Below, piece by piece: positions 41,572-50,052 of a stretch of DNA of 64,000 nucleotides (position 1 is the first letter of the stretch; each line of letters starts with the position of its first letter). The stretch is from a virus. The notes beneath the pieces are model-generated. The model saw only the letters and a program-made list of their open reading frames with translations. It was not told the origin of the DNA and did no database searches. The stretch spans positions 1 to 64,000 of the IMG/VR virus record IMGVR_UViG_3300042894_003945; one strand, 5' to 3'. The translations under genes were made by a program, and so were the position numbers.

Positions 41572-44500
41572 TTATGCTCTTGTATAAGTTATTCTAATTG
41601 CTAATAATTCAGCCACCGCCGCTAATGTATCACCACCTGCCGCACCATCTCTATAGCATCTAAATTGCACAAAATTACTAGCTGCTGGGGTACCCCCTAG
41701 TGTTATTGCCGCTGTTGCTGCAGATATATTCACGTCTCTCGTAGCCTGGTTAGCATCGGTAACTGTTTGAGCAGTACCAAAAGCTTGGTCTATCAAATCA
41801 GAATCAGCGTATGCTCTTCCTTGGAATCCCCAAACAACAGAGTTTGTTGATGCGTTATTTGACATCCAATAGAATACTGCAGTTATTGTACCACCATTAT
41901 AATCTGATGGCATAGGCATTGCCCAGTTTGCAAAGGTTTGTGAACCGTCTGCAAAGTTTATAGAGTAAAAGTTTACTGCATTTGTTGCTGTTGCTGTTAG
42001 TGTTGGAGATTGTGCACCAGCTGTAATTGAAGGCCAACCGCCACCAGCTGTTAATATAATTTGACCTGCTACAGATGCACCATTAGCTCCTGAAGTACCT
42101 GCTGAACCAGAAGAGCCACTAGTTCCTGGAGCTCCACTAGCTCCATTTGCACCAGAAGTGCCAGAAGAGCCACTAGTTCCTGGATCTCCACTAGCTCCAT
42201 TTGCACCAGAAGTGCCAGAAGAGCCACTAGTTCCTGGAGCTCCATTGGCACCATTGGCTCCACTTGTGCCTGAACTGCCAGATGTACCAGGAGCACCGTT
42301 TGCTCCATTAGCTCCTGAGGTTCCTGATGAACCTGAAGTTCCGTTAGCTCCATTAGCACCATTGGCCCCATTAGCTCCACTAGTACCAGATGAACCAGAG
42401 GTACCATTAGCTCCGTTAGCTCCGTTTGCACCACTAGTACCACTAGATCCGGAAGTACCATTAGCACCATTGGCACCATTGGCTCCACTTGTTCCGCTTG
42501 TTCCGCTGGTACCGTTAGCACCGTTAGCTCCTGAAGTACCACTAGATCCACTCGTGCCGTTAGCTCCGTTTGCTCCATTTGCACCGGAGGTGCCTGATGT
42601 ACCAGAAGTACCATTAGCTCCATTAGCTCCATTAGCTCCTGAGGTGCCTGATGTACCGGAGGTACCGGAGGTACCGTTAGCTCCGTTAGCTCCATTAGCT
42701 CCTGAGGTACCTGAAGAACCGCTGGTACCGTTAGCACCATTAGCTCCTGAAGTTCCTGAGGTTCCATTTGCACCGTTAGCTCCTGAAGTACCGGAGGTAC
42801 CAGAAGTACCATTAGCTCCGTTAGCTCCGGAAGTTCCTGAGGTTCCTGAGGTTCCATTTGCACCATTAGCACCAGAGGTGCCTGATGTGCCATTAGCTCC
42901 GTTAGCTCCTGAAGTACCAGAAGTTCCGGTTGAACCCGATGATCCTGATGTACCATTGGCGCCATTAGCCCCGCTAGTTCCAGAAGTGCCACTAGTTCCT
43001 GTTGAACCAGAGGTACCTGTACTACCTGATGTGCCTGATGTGCCATTGGCACCATTTGCACCAGATGTTCCAGAAGTACCAGATGTTCCACTAGTTCCTG
43101 ATGTATTTGTAGTGGTTGCTCTATAGTATAGTTGTCCGCTGTTTGTATCTACTACAACGTAGTTAAGTAAAGAGTTAGCAGATAAGTTTACACTTAAAGA
43201 CCCCGTTATGGAAACACTACCACTAATATCTAATAAAGTATTGATTCCAGTTTCCTTACCTATCCCTATTCTTGATTGTGATACATAGAATACTCTCTGT
43301 CCGAATTGTCCTATTCTAACTGTATTATCAGAGAATGCTTCTATTACTGGGAGACCAGCAGCTGTGTTTACTGAGAATAAAGATCCTGAAAGGGAATCTT
43401 CTATTTGGAATAATCTTCCAGATACTCCATCTACTGTAAATACACTAGATCCGGTACCGTTTATTGCTACGGATCCTGTGAACCTGTGGGTATCTGCTGC
43501 ACTATCTCCAAAAATATTACTTCCACTACTATAAATTACTGAAGAAGATACGGTTTGTACCACTAAAGTATTTGCCGTAATATTTCCTGTAGAGGTTATA
43601 TTTCCTGCTACGGATAAGGTAGAACCATCAAATGTTAAATTAGCTTCGGCATTTGCTGTGTTAGTTGTACCTAATGAAGTTAATATTCTGTTATCTACAG
43701 CGTTTGTTATAGTATTAAACCCTGTACCTGATGTACCAGAACTACCTGATGTTCCATTAGCTCCGTTAGCTCCTGAGGTTCCGGATGTGCCGGAAGTACC
43801 AGATGTTCCTGTACTGCCACTAGTTCCACTAGTCCCATTAGCCCCGTTTGCACCACTAGTCCCAGATGAACCAGAAGTACCGTTGGCACCGTTAGCACCA
43901 GAAGTACCGGAAGAACCTGAAGTACCTGTGCTTCCACTTGATCCAGAGGTGCCGTTAGCACCATTTGCTCCGCTAGTTCCTGATGAACCAGAGGTTCCTG
44001 TTGAACCACTAGTACCCGAGGTTCCAGAGGAGCCTGAAGTACCTGATGTACCAGAACTACCAGATGTTCCACTATTGCCAGATGTGCCTGATGAACCTGA
44101 TGTACCTGTGCTACCGCTTGTACCTGTAGTTCCAGAACTTCCAGAGGTTCCATTTGCACCATTAGCACCTGAAGTACCTGAGGAACCACTTGTGCCTGTA
44201 GAACCACTAGTTCCAGAACTGCCTGAAGTACCATTTGCTCCATTAGCCCCGCTAGTTCCAGACGATCCAGATGTACCTGTACTACCACTAGTTCCAGATG
44301 TACCTGTACTACCTGAAGAGCCAGATGTTCCAGTTGAGCCTGATGTTCCAGAAGTACCGCTAGATCCGTTAGCACCAGAAGTACCTGATGTTCCAGAAGT
44401 ACCTGCCGGAGTTAAAGCCCAAGAAGCTGTAGTTGCAAAAGAAGCGGATGTAGCAAATGATGCTGTTCCAAATAATGATCCTGTTAAAAAAGCAAAACTC

Positions 44501-44724
44501 CCAGAAACTACAATAGGTTCTCTGTTAAAAGTTCCCAACCTTATTATATTGTTTGAGAATGCTTCTAATATTGGAATGCCGGAGATATCCTTTACAGCAA
44601 ATAAAGACCCTGACAGATTATCTGTAACAGAAAAAAGTTGGCCTTGGGAACCTTGTACATCTAAAATAGTGGATCCAGACCCGTTTACTACGAGTCCTTT
44701 GCGGACTTTGAATTCATTTGCCAT
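41572..44724 (-). CDS. Collagen-like tail fibre protein, 1050 residues
   Basis: The N-terminal about 105 residues hold the DVQGSQGQLFSVTDNLSGSL module and GTASFATSASFATTASWAL repeats seen in phage tail-fibre heads. Two collagen-like blocks follow (about residues 106-333 and 540-885), strict Gly-X-Y triplets made of GTS, GSS, GAN and GST with almost no proline until a few GAP/GDP near the end. A middle module with a TGFNTITNAVDNR start is nearly the same as one in the 2786-residue fibre. The C-terminal about 165 residues form a beta-rich tip. It has the only strong Shine-Dalgarno in the window and a late element upstream. Confidence 0.8.
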   Translation of the reverse strand: MANEFKVRKGLVVNGSGSTILDVQGSQGQLFSVTDNLSGSLFAVKDISGIPILEAFSNNIIRLGTFNREPIVVSGSFAFLTGSLFGTASFATSASFATTASWALTPAGTSGTSGTSGANGSSGTSGTSGSTGTSGSSGSTGTSGTSGSTGTSGSSGTSGANGANGTSGSSGTSGSTGTSGSSGTSGANGANGTSGSSGTTGTSGSTGTSGSSGTSGNSGTSGSSGTSGTSGSSGTSGTSGSTGTSGSSGTSGANGANGTSGSSGSTGTSGSSGTSGANGANGTSGSSGTSGANGANGTSGTSGSTGTSGTSGTSGTSGANGANGTSGSSGTSGTGFNTITNAVDNRILTSLGTTNTANAEANLTFDGSTLSVAGNITSTGNITANTLVVQTVSSSVIYSSGSNIFGDSAADTHRFTGSVAINGTGSSVFTVDGVSGRLFQIEDSLSGSLFSVNTAAGLPVIEAFSDNTVRIGQFGQRVFYVSQSRIGIGKETGINTLLDISGSVSITGSLSVNLSANSLLNYVVVDTNSGQLYYRATTTNTSGTSGTSGTSGTSGANGANGTSGTSGSTGTSGSTGTSGTSGTSGANGANGTSGSSGSTGTSGTSGANGANGTSGTSGANGANGTSGTSGTSGANGANGTSGTSGTSGANGANGTSGTSGANGANGTSGSSGTSGANGANGANGTSGTSGTSGTSGANGANGANGTSGTSGTSGANGANGANGTSGSSGTSGANGANGTSGTSGTSGANGANGANGTSGSSGTSGANGANGANGTSGSSGTSGANGANGANGANGTSGSSGTSGANGANGAPGTSGSSGTSGANGANGAPGTSGSSGTSGANGASGDPGTSGSSGTSGANGASGAPGTSGSSGSAGTSGANGASVAGQIILTAGGGWPSITAGAQSPTLTATATNAVNFYSINFADGSQTFANWAMPMPSDYNGGTITAVFYWMSNNASTNSVVWGFQGRAYADSDLIDQAFGTAQTVTDANQATRDVNISAATAAITLGGTPAASNFVQFRCYRDGAAGGDTLAAVAELLAIRITYTRA
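42070..43105 (-). repeat. Collagen-like block 2 of the 1050-residue fibre
   Basis: About 345 residues of uninterrupted Gly-X-Y triplets (GTS, GSS, GAN, later GAP). The protein period is 9 bases, but codons are mixed (GGT/GGA/GGC, ACT/ACA, TCT/TCA/AGT), so DNA identity between units is low. GAN pairs dominate here, unlike the other fibre. Confidence 0.9.
43725..44405 (-). repeat. Collagen-like block 1 of the 1050-residue fibre
   Basis: About 228 residues of Gly-X-Y triplets with GTS, GSS, GST and GAN. It lies between the N-terminal fibre-head repeats and the shared TGFNTITNAV module. No proline, so triple-helix stability must come from another source. Confidence 0.9.
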
Positions 44725-44730
44725 AGATAT

Positions 44731-44738
44731 CTCCTTCT
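44731..44738 (-). promoter_or_regulatory. Strong Shine-Dalgarno, unusual for this genome
   Basis: The minus strand reads AGAAGGAG, then ATATCT, then the ATG at 44724, so the spacing is six bases. It is close to the leader of T7 gene 10. Most other genes in the window have A-rich leaders with no such match, so this fibre gene seems set for high translation or for a ribosome that reads SD signals poorly elsewhere. Confidence 0.8.
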
Positions 44739-44759
44739 TTCATTATCCAAAAGGATCAG

Positions 44760-44769
44760 TAATAAATAT
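44760..44769 (-). promoter_or_regulatory. Putative late promoter element before the 1050-residue fibre
   Basis: The minus strand reads ATATTTATTA, starting 36 bases before the ATG. The leader that follows contains a small ATCC-TTTT-GGAT hairpin and then the strong Shine-Dalgarno. Confidence 0.6.
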
Positions 44770-44775
44770 AACAGA

Positions 44776-45033
44776 TTATGGTAATGGGTTAGGATCAGTC
44801 CACTCAGGAGTAGCTAATATTGCTAATATTTCTTCGTAGGTATAGGGACCTTCTTTAGTGGTTAAAGCCTCTACTGATGGTGGAATTGTTACTCCATCCC
44901 ACTTAACAAATGTTTTTGTCAGATCTACTGACTTTCTTACTGTGTCAGCTGATGTTTCTAATACTTCGTTGAAGTTAATTGTATCTAATTCAGATACATT
45001 AAAGATCATGAATTCTCTGTTTTCGTATGCCAT
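44776..45033 (-). CDS. Small hypothetical protein of the fibre operon
   Basis: 85 residues: a strand-rich start (REFMIFNVSELDTINFNEVL), a KTFVKWDG segment and a helical end with YTYEEILAILATPEW. It is three bases after the last LamG gene and before the late element of the next fibre. Small proteins at this place may act as fibre assembly chaperones, which is only a guess from position. Confidence 0.5.
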   Translation of the reverse strand: MAYENREFMIFNVSELDTINFNEVLETSADTVRKSVDLTKTFVKWDGVTIPPSVEALTTKEGPYTYEEILAILATPEWTDPNPLP

Positions 45034-45036
45034 AGT

Positions 45037-45705
45037 TTATAAATTAAAGCGTGATTTTAAAGCGTTATAATTTTGAGTCATTTCTTCTGTTGATAATATC
45101 CTATTATACATGGCAACAAATGAAAATTCCGCCGTACTGAATTCTCCAACACTAGGAACCCAATTGAGATACGCCGCACCTATAGAAAGTCCTGCGGGTG
45201 TGTTTAAACCTCCATTATTAGGTCCTGCTGATAATGTATTGTTTACATAGAGTGAATATGTATCTAAAGAAGGATTTCCATTCCCTATATACATTCTCCA
45301 ATTAGTATCTGAACCTCCAGTTGGACTACCGGATGTTACCCATCCTGATATATAATAATTTGCAACGCTGTTACCCCAGTGTCCTAAAATAGAATTATTA
45401 TAATTGCAATTTATTATTCTATTTCTAACAGCACCACTATATCTAGCAGCACCAGTCCATGTAAAATTGGTGGCAATTCCTAAATCTATATTTGTGTTAG
45501 AAGTAATATAATCATCCACTCCATCAAATGATAATACGGGTGTTGGTGATGAGGTGTTATAACTAACTCCATTATACAATGTTCCATGATATCCATTTCC
45601 TGAAATATCGTATATAGTTGTCCCAGATCCAGGATATGAATTTTTATTAGCTACATCCCATAGTACTACTAATCCACTTGTCGATATGTTAGGTCCTGTA
45701 AACAT
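45037..45705 (-). CDS. LamG/concanavalin-like adhesin, copy 6
   Basis: 222 residues. An N-terminal tag (SGLVVLWDVANKNSYPGSGT) leads into a LamG-type jelly roll with FDGVDDYI near 65-72. The C-terminal tag YNRILSTEEMTQNYNALKS is shared by all six tandem copies. Such domains bind sugars or glycans, so receptor binding at the tail tip is likely. It starts one base inside the stop of the previous copy (TAATG). Its binding face differs strongly from the other copies. Confidence 0.75.
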   Translation of the reverse strand: MFTGPNISTSGLVVLWDVANKNSYPGSGTTIYDISGNGYHGTLYNGVSYNTSSPTPVLSFDGVDDYITSNTNIDLGIATNFTWTGAARYSGAVRNRIINCNYNNSILGHWGNSVANYYISGWVTSGSPTGGSDTNWRMYIGNGNPSLDTYSLYVNNTLSAGPNNGGLNTPAGLSIGAAYLNWVPSVGEFSTAEFSFVAMYNRILSTEEMTQNYNALKSRFNL

Positions 45706-46427
45706 TATAATCCGAATCTTGATTTTTGTGAGTTATAGTTTTGTAAAACCTCTATAGATGTTAAAGGTCTGTTATACACAACAACATTTCCCAACTTAAA
45801 TTGACAATAGCAATATCCACAATGTCTATGGTATCCGTTTATTGTGAAAGTTGATGCTATGGTAAACGTACTTTGTAGAGTAGTGGCAGAATTATATATA
45901 CCGTTTGTATAAGAAGTCATAGTGCCTGGATTGTTGTTGGCAAAAGTACACACCAAATTTAACCATGTATTTAAAGCGGATGTGCCAAAACCTAAAGAAG
46001 CCCCTGCTGGAGGGTTTGGTGCAATAGTAGGATCTTGATTGTAAATATACCAACTAGGAGCCCCATTTGATTGTAAACCAAACACATTCCAATATCCAGT
46101 AGACCAGTCTATAACACTTGTAGCTCCTGTGCAAGGGCATGAGTTGTTGGTCCACGTTTGAGCATTTACCCAAACTCCTACAGTAAAACCAGCATTACTA
46201 GAGCTGATTACTGTACTGGAGTAGCTTATGTCATCTACTCCGTCATAAGTTAAAATACCAGAGTTTGCTGAACTATATCCAACTCCATTATACAATGTTT
46301 GATTATATACATTAGAACCTATATCACTCCAAATAGTACCACTACCAGGATAAGATCTAGGATTAGCCGCATCTAGATTTAATATTAATCCACTAGTTAC
46401 TATATTTGATCCTCCTATAGTTGCCAT
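45705..46427 (-). CDS. LamG/concanavalin-like adhesin, copy 5
   Basis: 240 residues. Head tag TSGLILNLDAANPRSYPGSG, a YDGVDDISYS strand near 65, and tail tag YNRPLTSIEVLQNYNSQKS. The middle holds paired cysteines (SCPCTG and HCGYCYC) absent from the other copies, which could form disulfides or bind metal. It begins in a TAATG overlap and ends in one, so it is translated as part of a chain. Confidence 0.75.
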   Translation of the reverse strand: MATIGGSNIVTSGLILNLDAANPRSYPGSGTIWSDIGSNVYNQTLYNGVGYSSANSGILTYDGVDDISYSSTVISSSNAGFTVGVWVNAQTWTNNSCPCTGATSVIDWSTGYWNVFGLQSNGAPSWYIYNQDPTIAPNPPAGASLGFGTSALNTWLNLVCTFANNNPGTMTSYTNGIYNSATTLQSTFTIASTFTINGYHRHCGYCYCQFKLGNVVVYNRPLTSIEVLQNYNSQKSRFGL

Positions 46428-47122
46428 TATAAACCGAATCTTGCTTTTTGTGCGTTATAGTTTTGAAGTACTTCCGATGCTGAAAGGGAACGATTATATA
46501 TTTTAAGACTTGATATTCTACCATTAAAAAAATATGTCACAAATCCAGGATCTTTGTATGCTCCTAAAACAAATTCTGCAGCAGAAGTATTAGTAACTCC
46601 AGAATTTTCAGAAGGGGATAAAAGTTGACTATTAAAATATCGATATCTAGAACCTACTGAATTATTATAAGTTCCGGTGTACATATTCCATTCTGTTTTA
46701 TTTCTAGGGATACTTCCATCTTGGTCATTACTGTAGTAAGCATACATAAAATTAGTATTATTACCTGCTCTAAATCCAAAATAAAATCCTTGATTAGTAT
46801 TTTGAACACCACCACCAAACATAAGTTGAAAACTAAGATTATTAGCAGCTTTTGCTACAATTTCAACAGTGCTTGAATATATACTTTGTGCAATTGGCGG
46901 TGTTGAAGTTAGCGCAACATAATCGTTTACTCCGTCAAATACAATAGCACCGCCATCTGAAGAATCAAAAGTAGGACTGTTAGTTAAAATTCCATGATTT
47001 CCATTTCCACTTAAATCATACCACATATTTCCACTACCTGGATATGAATTTCTATCAGCAGCATCTAGTGATAACACTAGCCCGTTTGTTACTATTTTAC
47101 CAAATGCGAATTGTGTTGCCAT
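46427..47122 (-). CDS. LamG/concanavalin-like adhesin, copy 4
   Basis: 231 residues. Head tag TNGLVLSLDAADRNSYPGSG and DLSGNGNHGILTNSPTF, then FDGVNDYVAL. The tail tag is YNRSLSASEVLQNYNAQKA. The DLSGNxNHG segment is the best-known marker of phage and bacterial LamG-like domains. The gene follows the 507-residue copy by four bases. Confidence 0.8.
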   Translation of the reverse strand: MATQFAFGKIVTNGLVLSLDAADRNSYPGSGNMWYDLSGNGNHGILTNSPTFDSSDGGAIVFDGVNDYVALTSTPPIAQSIYSSTVEIVAKAANNLSFQLMFGGGVQNTNQGFYFGFRAGNNTNFMYAYYSNDQDGSIPRNKTEWNMYTGTYNNSVGSRYRYFNSQLLSPSENSGVTNTSAAEFVLGAYKDPGFVTYFFNGRISSLKIYNRSLSASEVLQNYNAQKARFGL

Positions 47123-47126
47123 AACT

Positions 47127-48650
47127 TTATATATTGAATCGTGATTTTAATTGATTGTAGTTTTGACGAACTTCTGATGCTGAGAGGGCCCTATTATATA
47201 TCCTGACTATTGGTATATTTCCAGCAACAGTATAGTTATTATCCCCATGAAATCTGCCTATCCATAATTTATTTGCTCCTGTAGTAGTAGTATTTAATGG
47301 ATTAGCTGTTCCGATCTGTACTCCATCTATATAAAGAATAGCGCTTACTCCATTAGTATTAGATACTACTATATGATGATAATTTGAATTAGGATATGAT
47401 GAATTTGTAAAAAAATTAGCACCACTATCTCCTGTATTCCAATTTATAACATTATTATAAAAAAATATATTAGGTCCAGAACCATAATTATCACTATCTA
47501 ATGAAATAGGTATTTTTACATTATAATTTGATGACTGCATAACTAATTCTAAAGTACAACTAGGTCCTAATGTTATATTAGCATTTATGTAGTCGTCTGT
47601 TCCATCAAAAGTCGCCTGTGCATTTGAATCAAATGATACGTTAGCCATACTAATACTATTGGCATTTCTAGATATATCGAGTAGAGAATTTGTAGCTAAT
47701 CTAGTACCAGTTGTAAACTGTGTAGCATGGGATTTTTGTTCAACTTGAATATTAGCTATATCTACAATCATATTCCCAGCAGATGGAAACCAATATGAAA
47801 TTAGATAGTTATGAGTAGGAGTAAATGTGTAGCTATTCCTTACCCACTGTCCTACAGCTCCCCAAGTTGCATTCATTCCAAAATAACTATATCCTGCTGG
47901 ACCTCCGTAGTTATAGTTATTAAACCCGATATAATTACCCACTGCACTAGGTGTTACTGCTCTAGCATAGAAAGAAACTGTTACAGGAGACCCAATAGTA
48001 ACAAAAGGATCTACTCCATAAGCCATTCCATCAGTTACTCCATCAGGCCTAATCCAATTTAACCTAATACAATCCGTTTTTATTCGAGGATTTGCAGTAT
48101 CATATCCATTTGGAACAATTTCTTTAATAAGTCCAGAATTTGGTAGATGTGGATATCCCCACCACATCGTTGGAAAACTAGATGCGTTAATTGAAATCCT
48201 TTGATCTAAAGCTATACTATTCCATACTACTGGATATCCTGTAGAAGGGTTTACGTATCCTTGAGATCCATCTTGTGAACTATTATACTGATGCAATGAA
48301 AACTCTGTATTGCTTATTTTTTTGACAAAATAAGTTGTACCAGCTGATAAACCACCACCTGTTGTTTCAGGCATCACTGCATCATAAGTTCTTAAAGGAT
48401 GTGATGTTGTTGTTGTTACAATATTATTAGTAACGCTAGATATTGTTCCTATACTAAAATAAGCACCTCCATTATATTGATTTGTATTATATGTACTCCA
48501 AGCATTTCCATAGGTAGGTAAAGCATTTATTGTTGCTGTAGGAAGTGCATTGGTAGTAGGCTCTCCTTTGTATGAATTGCTATCTCCTGTGTCATATATA
48601 AACACTAAGTTTTCATCTCCTATTATATTTGGTCCTCCTGATATTCCCAT
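47127..48650 (-). CDS. LamG adhesin with an extra carbohydrate-binding-like domain, copy 3
   Basis: 507 residues, about twice the size of its neighbours. After a shortened head tag, residues about 45-330 hold an insert with a beta-sandwich look (VTVSFYARAVTPSAVGN, then FTPTHNYLISYWFPSAGNMI and a DIANIQVEQKS strand), similar to CBM-type domains. The normal LamG part follows (FDGTDDYINANIT) with tail tag YNRALSASEVRQNYNQLKS. The two domains may bind different parts of the receptor. Confidence 0.75.
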   Translation of the reverse strand: MGISGGPNIIGDENLVFIYDTGDSNSYKGEPTTNALPTATINALPTYGNAWSTYNTNQYNGGAYFSIGTISSVTNNIVTTTTSHPLRTYDAVMPETTGGGLSAGTTYFVKKISNTEFSLHQYNSSQDGSQGYVNPSTGYPVVWNSIALDQRISINASSFPTMWWGYPHLPNSGLIKEIVPNGYDTANPRIKTDCIRLNWIRPDGVTDGMAYGVDPFVTIGSPVTVSFYARAVTPSAVGNYIGFNNYNYGGPAGYSYFGMNATWGAVGQWVRNSYTFTPTHNYLISYWFPSAGNMIVDIANIQVEQKSHATQFTTGTRLATNSLLDISRNANSISMANVSFDSNAQATFDGTDDYINANITLGPSCTLELVMQSSNYNVKIPISLDSDNYGSGPNIFFYNNVINWNTGDSGANFFTNSSYPNSNYHHIVVSNTNGVSAILYIDGVQIGTANPLNTTTTGANKLWIGRFHGDNNYTVAGNIPIVRIYNRALSASEVRQNYNQLKSRFNI

Positions 48651-48652
48651 AG

Positions 48653-49378
48653 TTATAAGCCGAAGCGTGATTTTTGTGCGTTATAGTTTTGTAGACACTC
48701 TGCGTCTGTTAAATATCTATTATATACTACAATATTATTGACGTCTCCCCAATATTGAGAAGCGTTTGATGGGTTTGTTTGTGCTCCATTATTGTAAGCT
48801 CCTATTGAACAAAACCCATGTTTAAATCTTGCATTAGAACTATTATTAGATCCTAATATAGTTCCTGGAGCATCATTTATACTAAAACTATAATAGGGTT
48901 CGGAAGAAGCATAATATCTCCAAATTAGCATGTTCCACCTAGTAGTACCATATCCAGGTAAAGATTGTTGACTGTACCCAGAGCTATTAAACCCAGTTCC
49001 ATTAGTATTGTCATACATCCCTATTAACCATCCTCCAGATTGTATTATTATTTGATGGTCCCCGCCCGAACTTAACCCTCTCAAAAGTGTTCTCCAATTT
49101 GAAGCGCTGTTTAGAACTCTAGTCCAACATATAACAGTAACGTTTCCAGAAACTATAACATCAGAATCTACTTTTTTTGCACAACCATAAGACCCATTAA
49201 AATCCATATACTTTGGTCCTGATGAATTAAAAGCAGTTGAGTTGATATCAAAATGATTATTATTGCCACTTAAATCGTACCATTTAGTACCGCTGCCAGG
49301 ATATGAATTTGTATCCGCTGCGTCTAGTGATAATATTAATCCGTTTGTTGATACTATAGGTCCATTTGCAAATCCCAT
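48653..49378 (-). CDS. LamG/concanavalin-like adhesin, copy 2
   Basis: 241 residues. Head tag TNGLILSLDAADTNSYPGSG, WYDLSGNNNHFDINST, a DFNGSYGCAKKV strand in place of FDGVDDYI, and tail tag YNRYLTDAECLQNYNAQKS. Two bases separate it from the next gene. Single Cys residues at both the DFNG strand and tail may pair. Confidence 0.75.
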   Translation of the reverse strand: MGFANGPIVSTNGLILSLDAADTNSYPGSGTKWYDLSGNNNHFDINSTAFNSSGPKYMDFNGSYGCAKKVDSDVIVSGNVTVICWTRVLNSASNWRTLLRGLSSGGDHQIIIQSGGWLIGMYDNTNGTGFNSSGYSQQSLPGYGTTRWNMLIWRYYASSEPYYSFSINDAPGTILGSNNSSNARFKHGFCSIGAYNNGAQTNPSNASQYWGDVNNIVVYNRYLTDAECLQNYNAQKSRFGL

Positions 49379-49388
49379 ACTCTATCAT

Positions 49389-50051
49389 TTATAAATTAAA
49401 ACGTGATTTAGTTCCGTTGTAGTTTTGTGCTACTTCTGAGAAATTAAGGACGCGATTGTATACTTTATAGGAGTAGATTCTACAATTAAAAGTTGCTCCT
49501 AGTTGCCTATTATTTTGATATCTTAAAGTAGCACTATATGTTGTATTGGATATTAAAGAAGAATTTATATAAACTATTGTATTTTTTGTAGAATCATCAA
49601 ACGTTATAACTATATTATATGTACTATTTACAGTATGTCCTAAATTACTAAGGACTATATCTGTACCTCTATGATTTGCTATCAATATATTATTGCCACT
49701 ATTTGTATTATTATATCTACACAACATATTTTGATTAAATGATGCTAAAATATAATTGTATCTTTCTGTAGCTGTATTTGTATCAAAAGTTAAAGGAGAA
49801 TATGTAATATCTATTGTAAAAGTAGTTAAAGTTGGAGTAGAATGTAATATATAATCATCTATTCCATCAAGTACAAAATTTCCTCCATTAATAGAATTAA
49901 AAGCAGGTCCGTTAGTTAAAGAACCACTATTATTATTTCCTGATAGATCAGACCAAGTAGTTCCGCTACCAGGATACGACTTAGTATTCGCCGCATCCAG
50001 TGCTAGTACTAAACCATCAGTTACAATATTTGCTCCTCTGTAAAATCCCAT
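49389..50051 (-). CDS. LamG/concanavalin-like adhesin, copy 1
   Basis: 220 residues. Head tag TDGLVLALDAANTKSYPGSG and WSDLSGNNNSGSLTNG, then LDGIDDYIL, and tail tag YNRVLNFSEVAQNYNGTKS. It lies one base after the giant fibre gene, so the first of the six adhesins is coupled to fibre translation. All six share head and tail tags and differ in the core. Confidence 0.75.
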   Translation of the reverse strand: MGFYRGANIVTDGLVLALDAANTKSYPGSGTTWSDLSGNNNSGSLTNGPAFNSINGGNFVLDGIDDYILHSTPTLTTFTIDITYSPLTFDTNTATERYNYILASFNQNMLCRYNNTNSGNNILIANHRGTDIVLSNLGHTVNSTYNIVITFDDSTKNTIVYINSSLISNTTYSATLRYQNNRQLGATFNCRIYSYKVYNRVLNFSEVAQNYNGTKSRFNL

Positions 50052-50052
50052 A

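Noticed and set aside
45037-50051. Diversity-generating retroelement acting on LamG cores
   Set aside because: No reverse transcriptase gene and no template repeat with A-to-N variation are in the window. The LamG copies differ across their whole cores.
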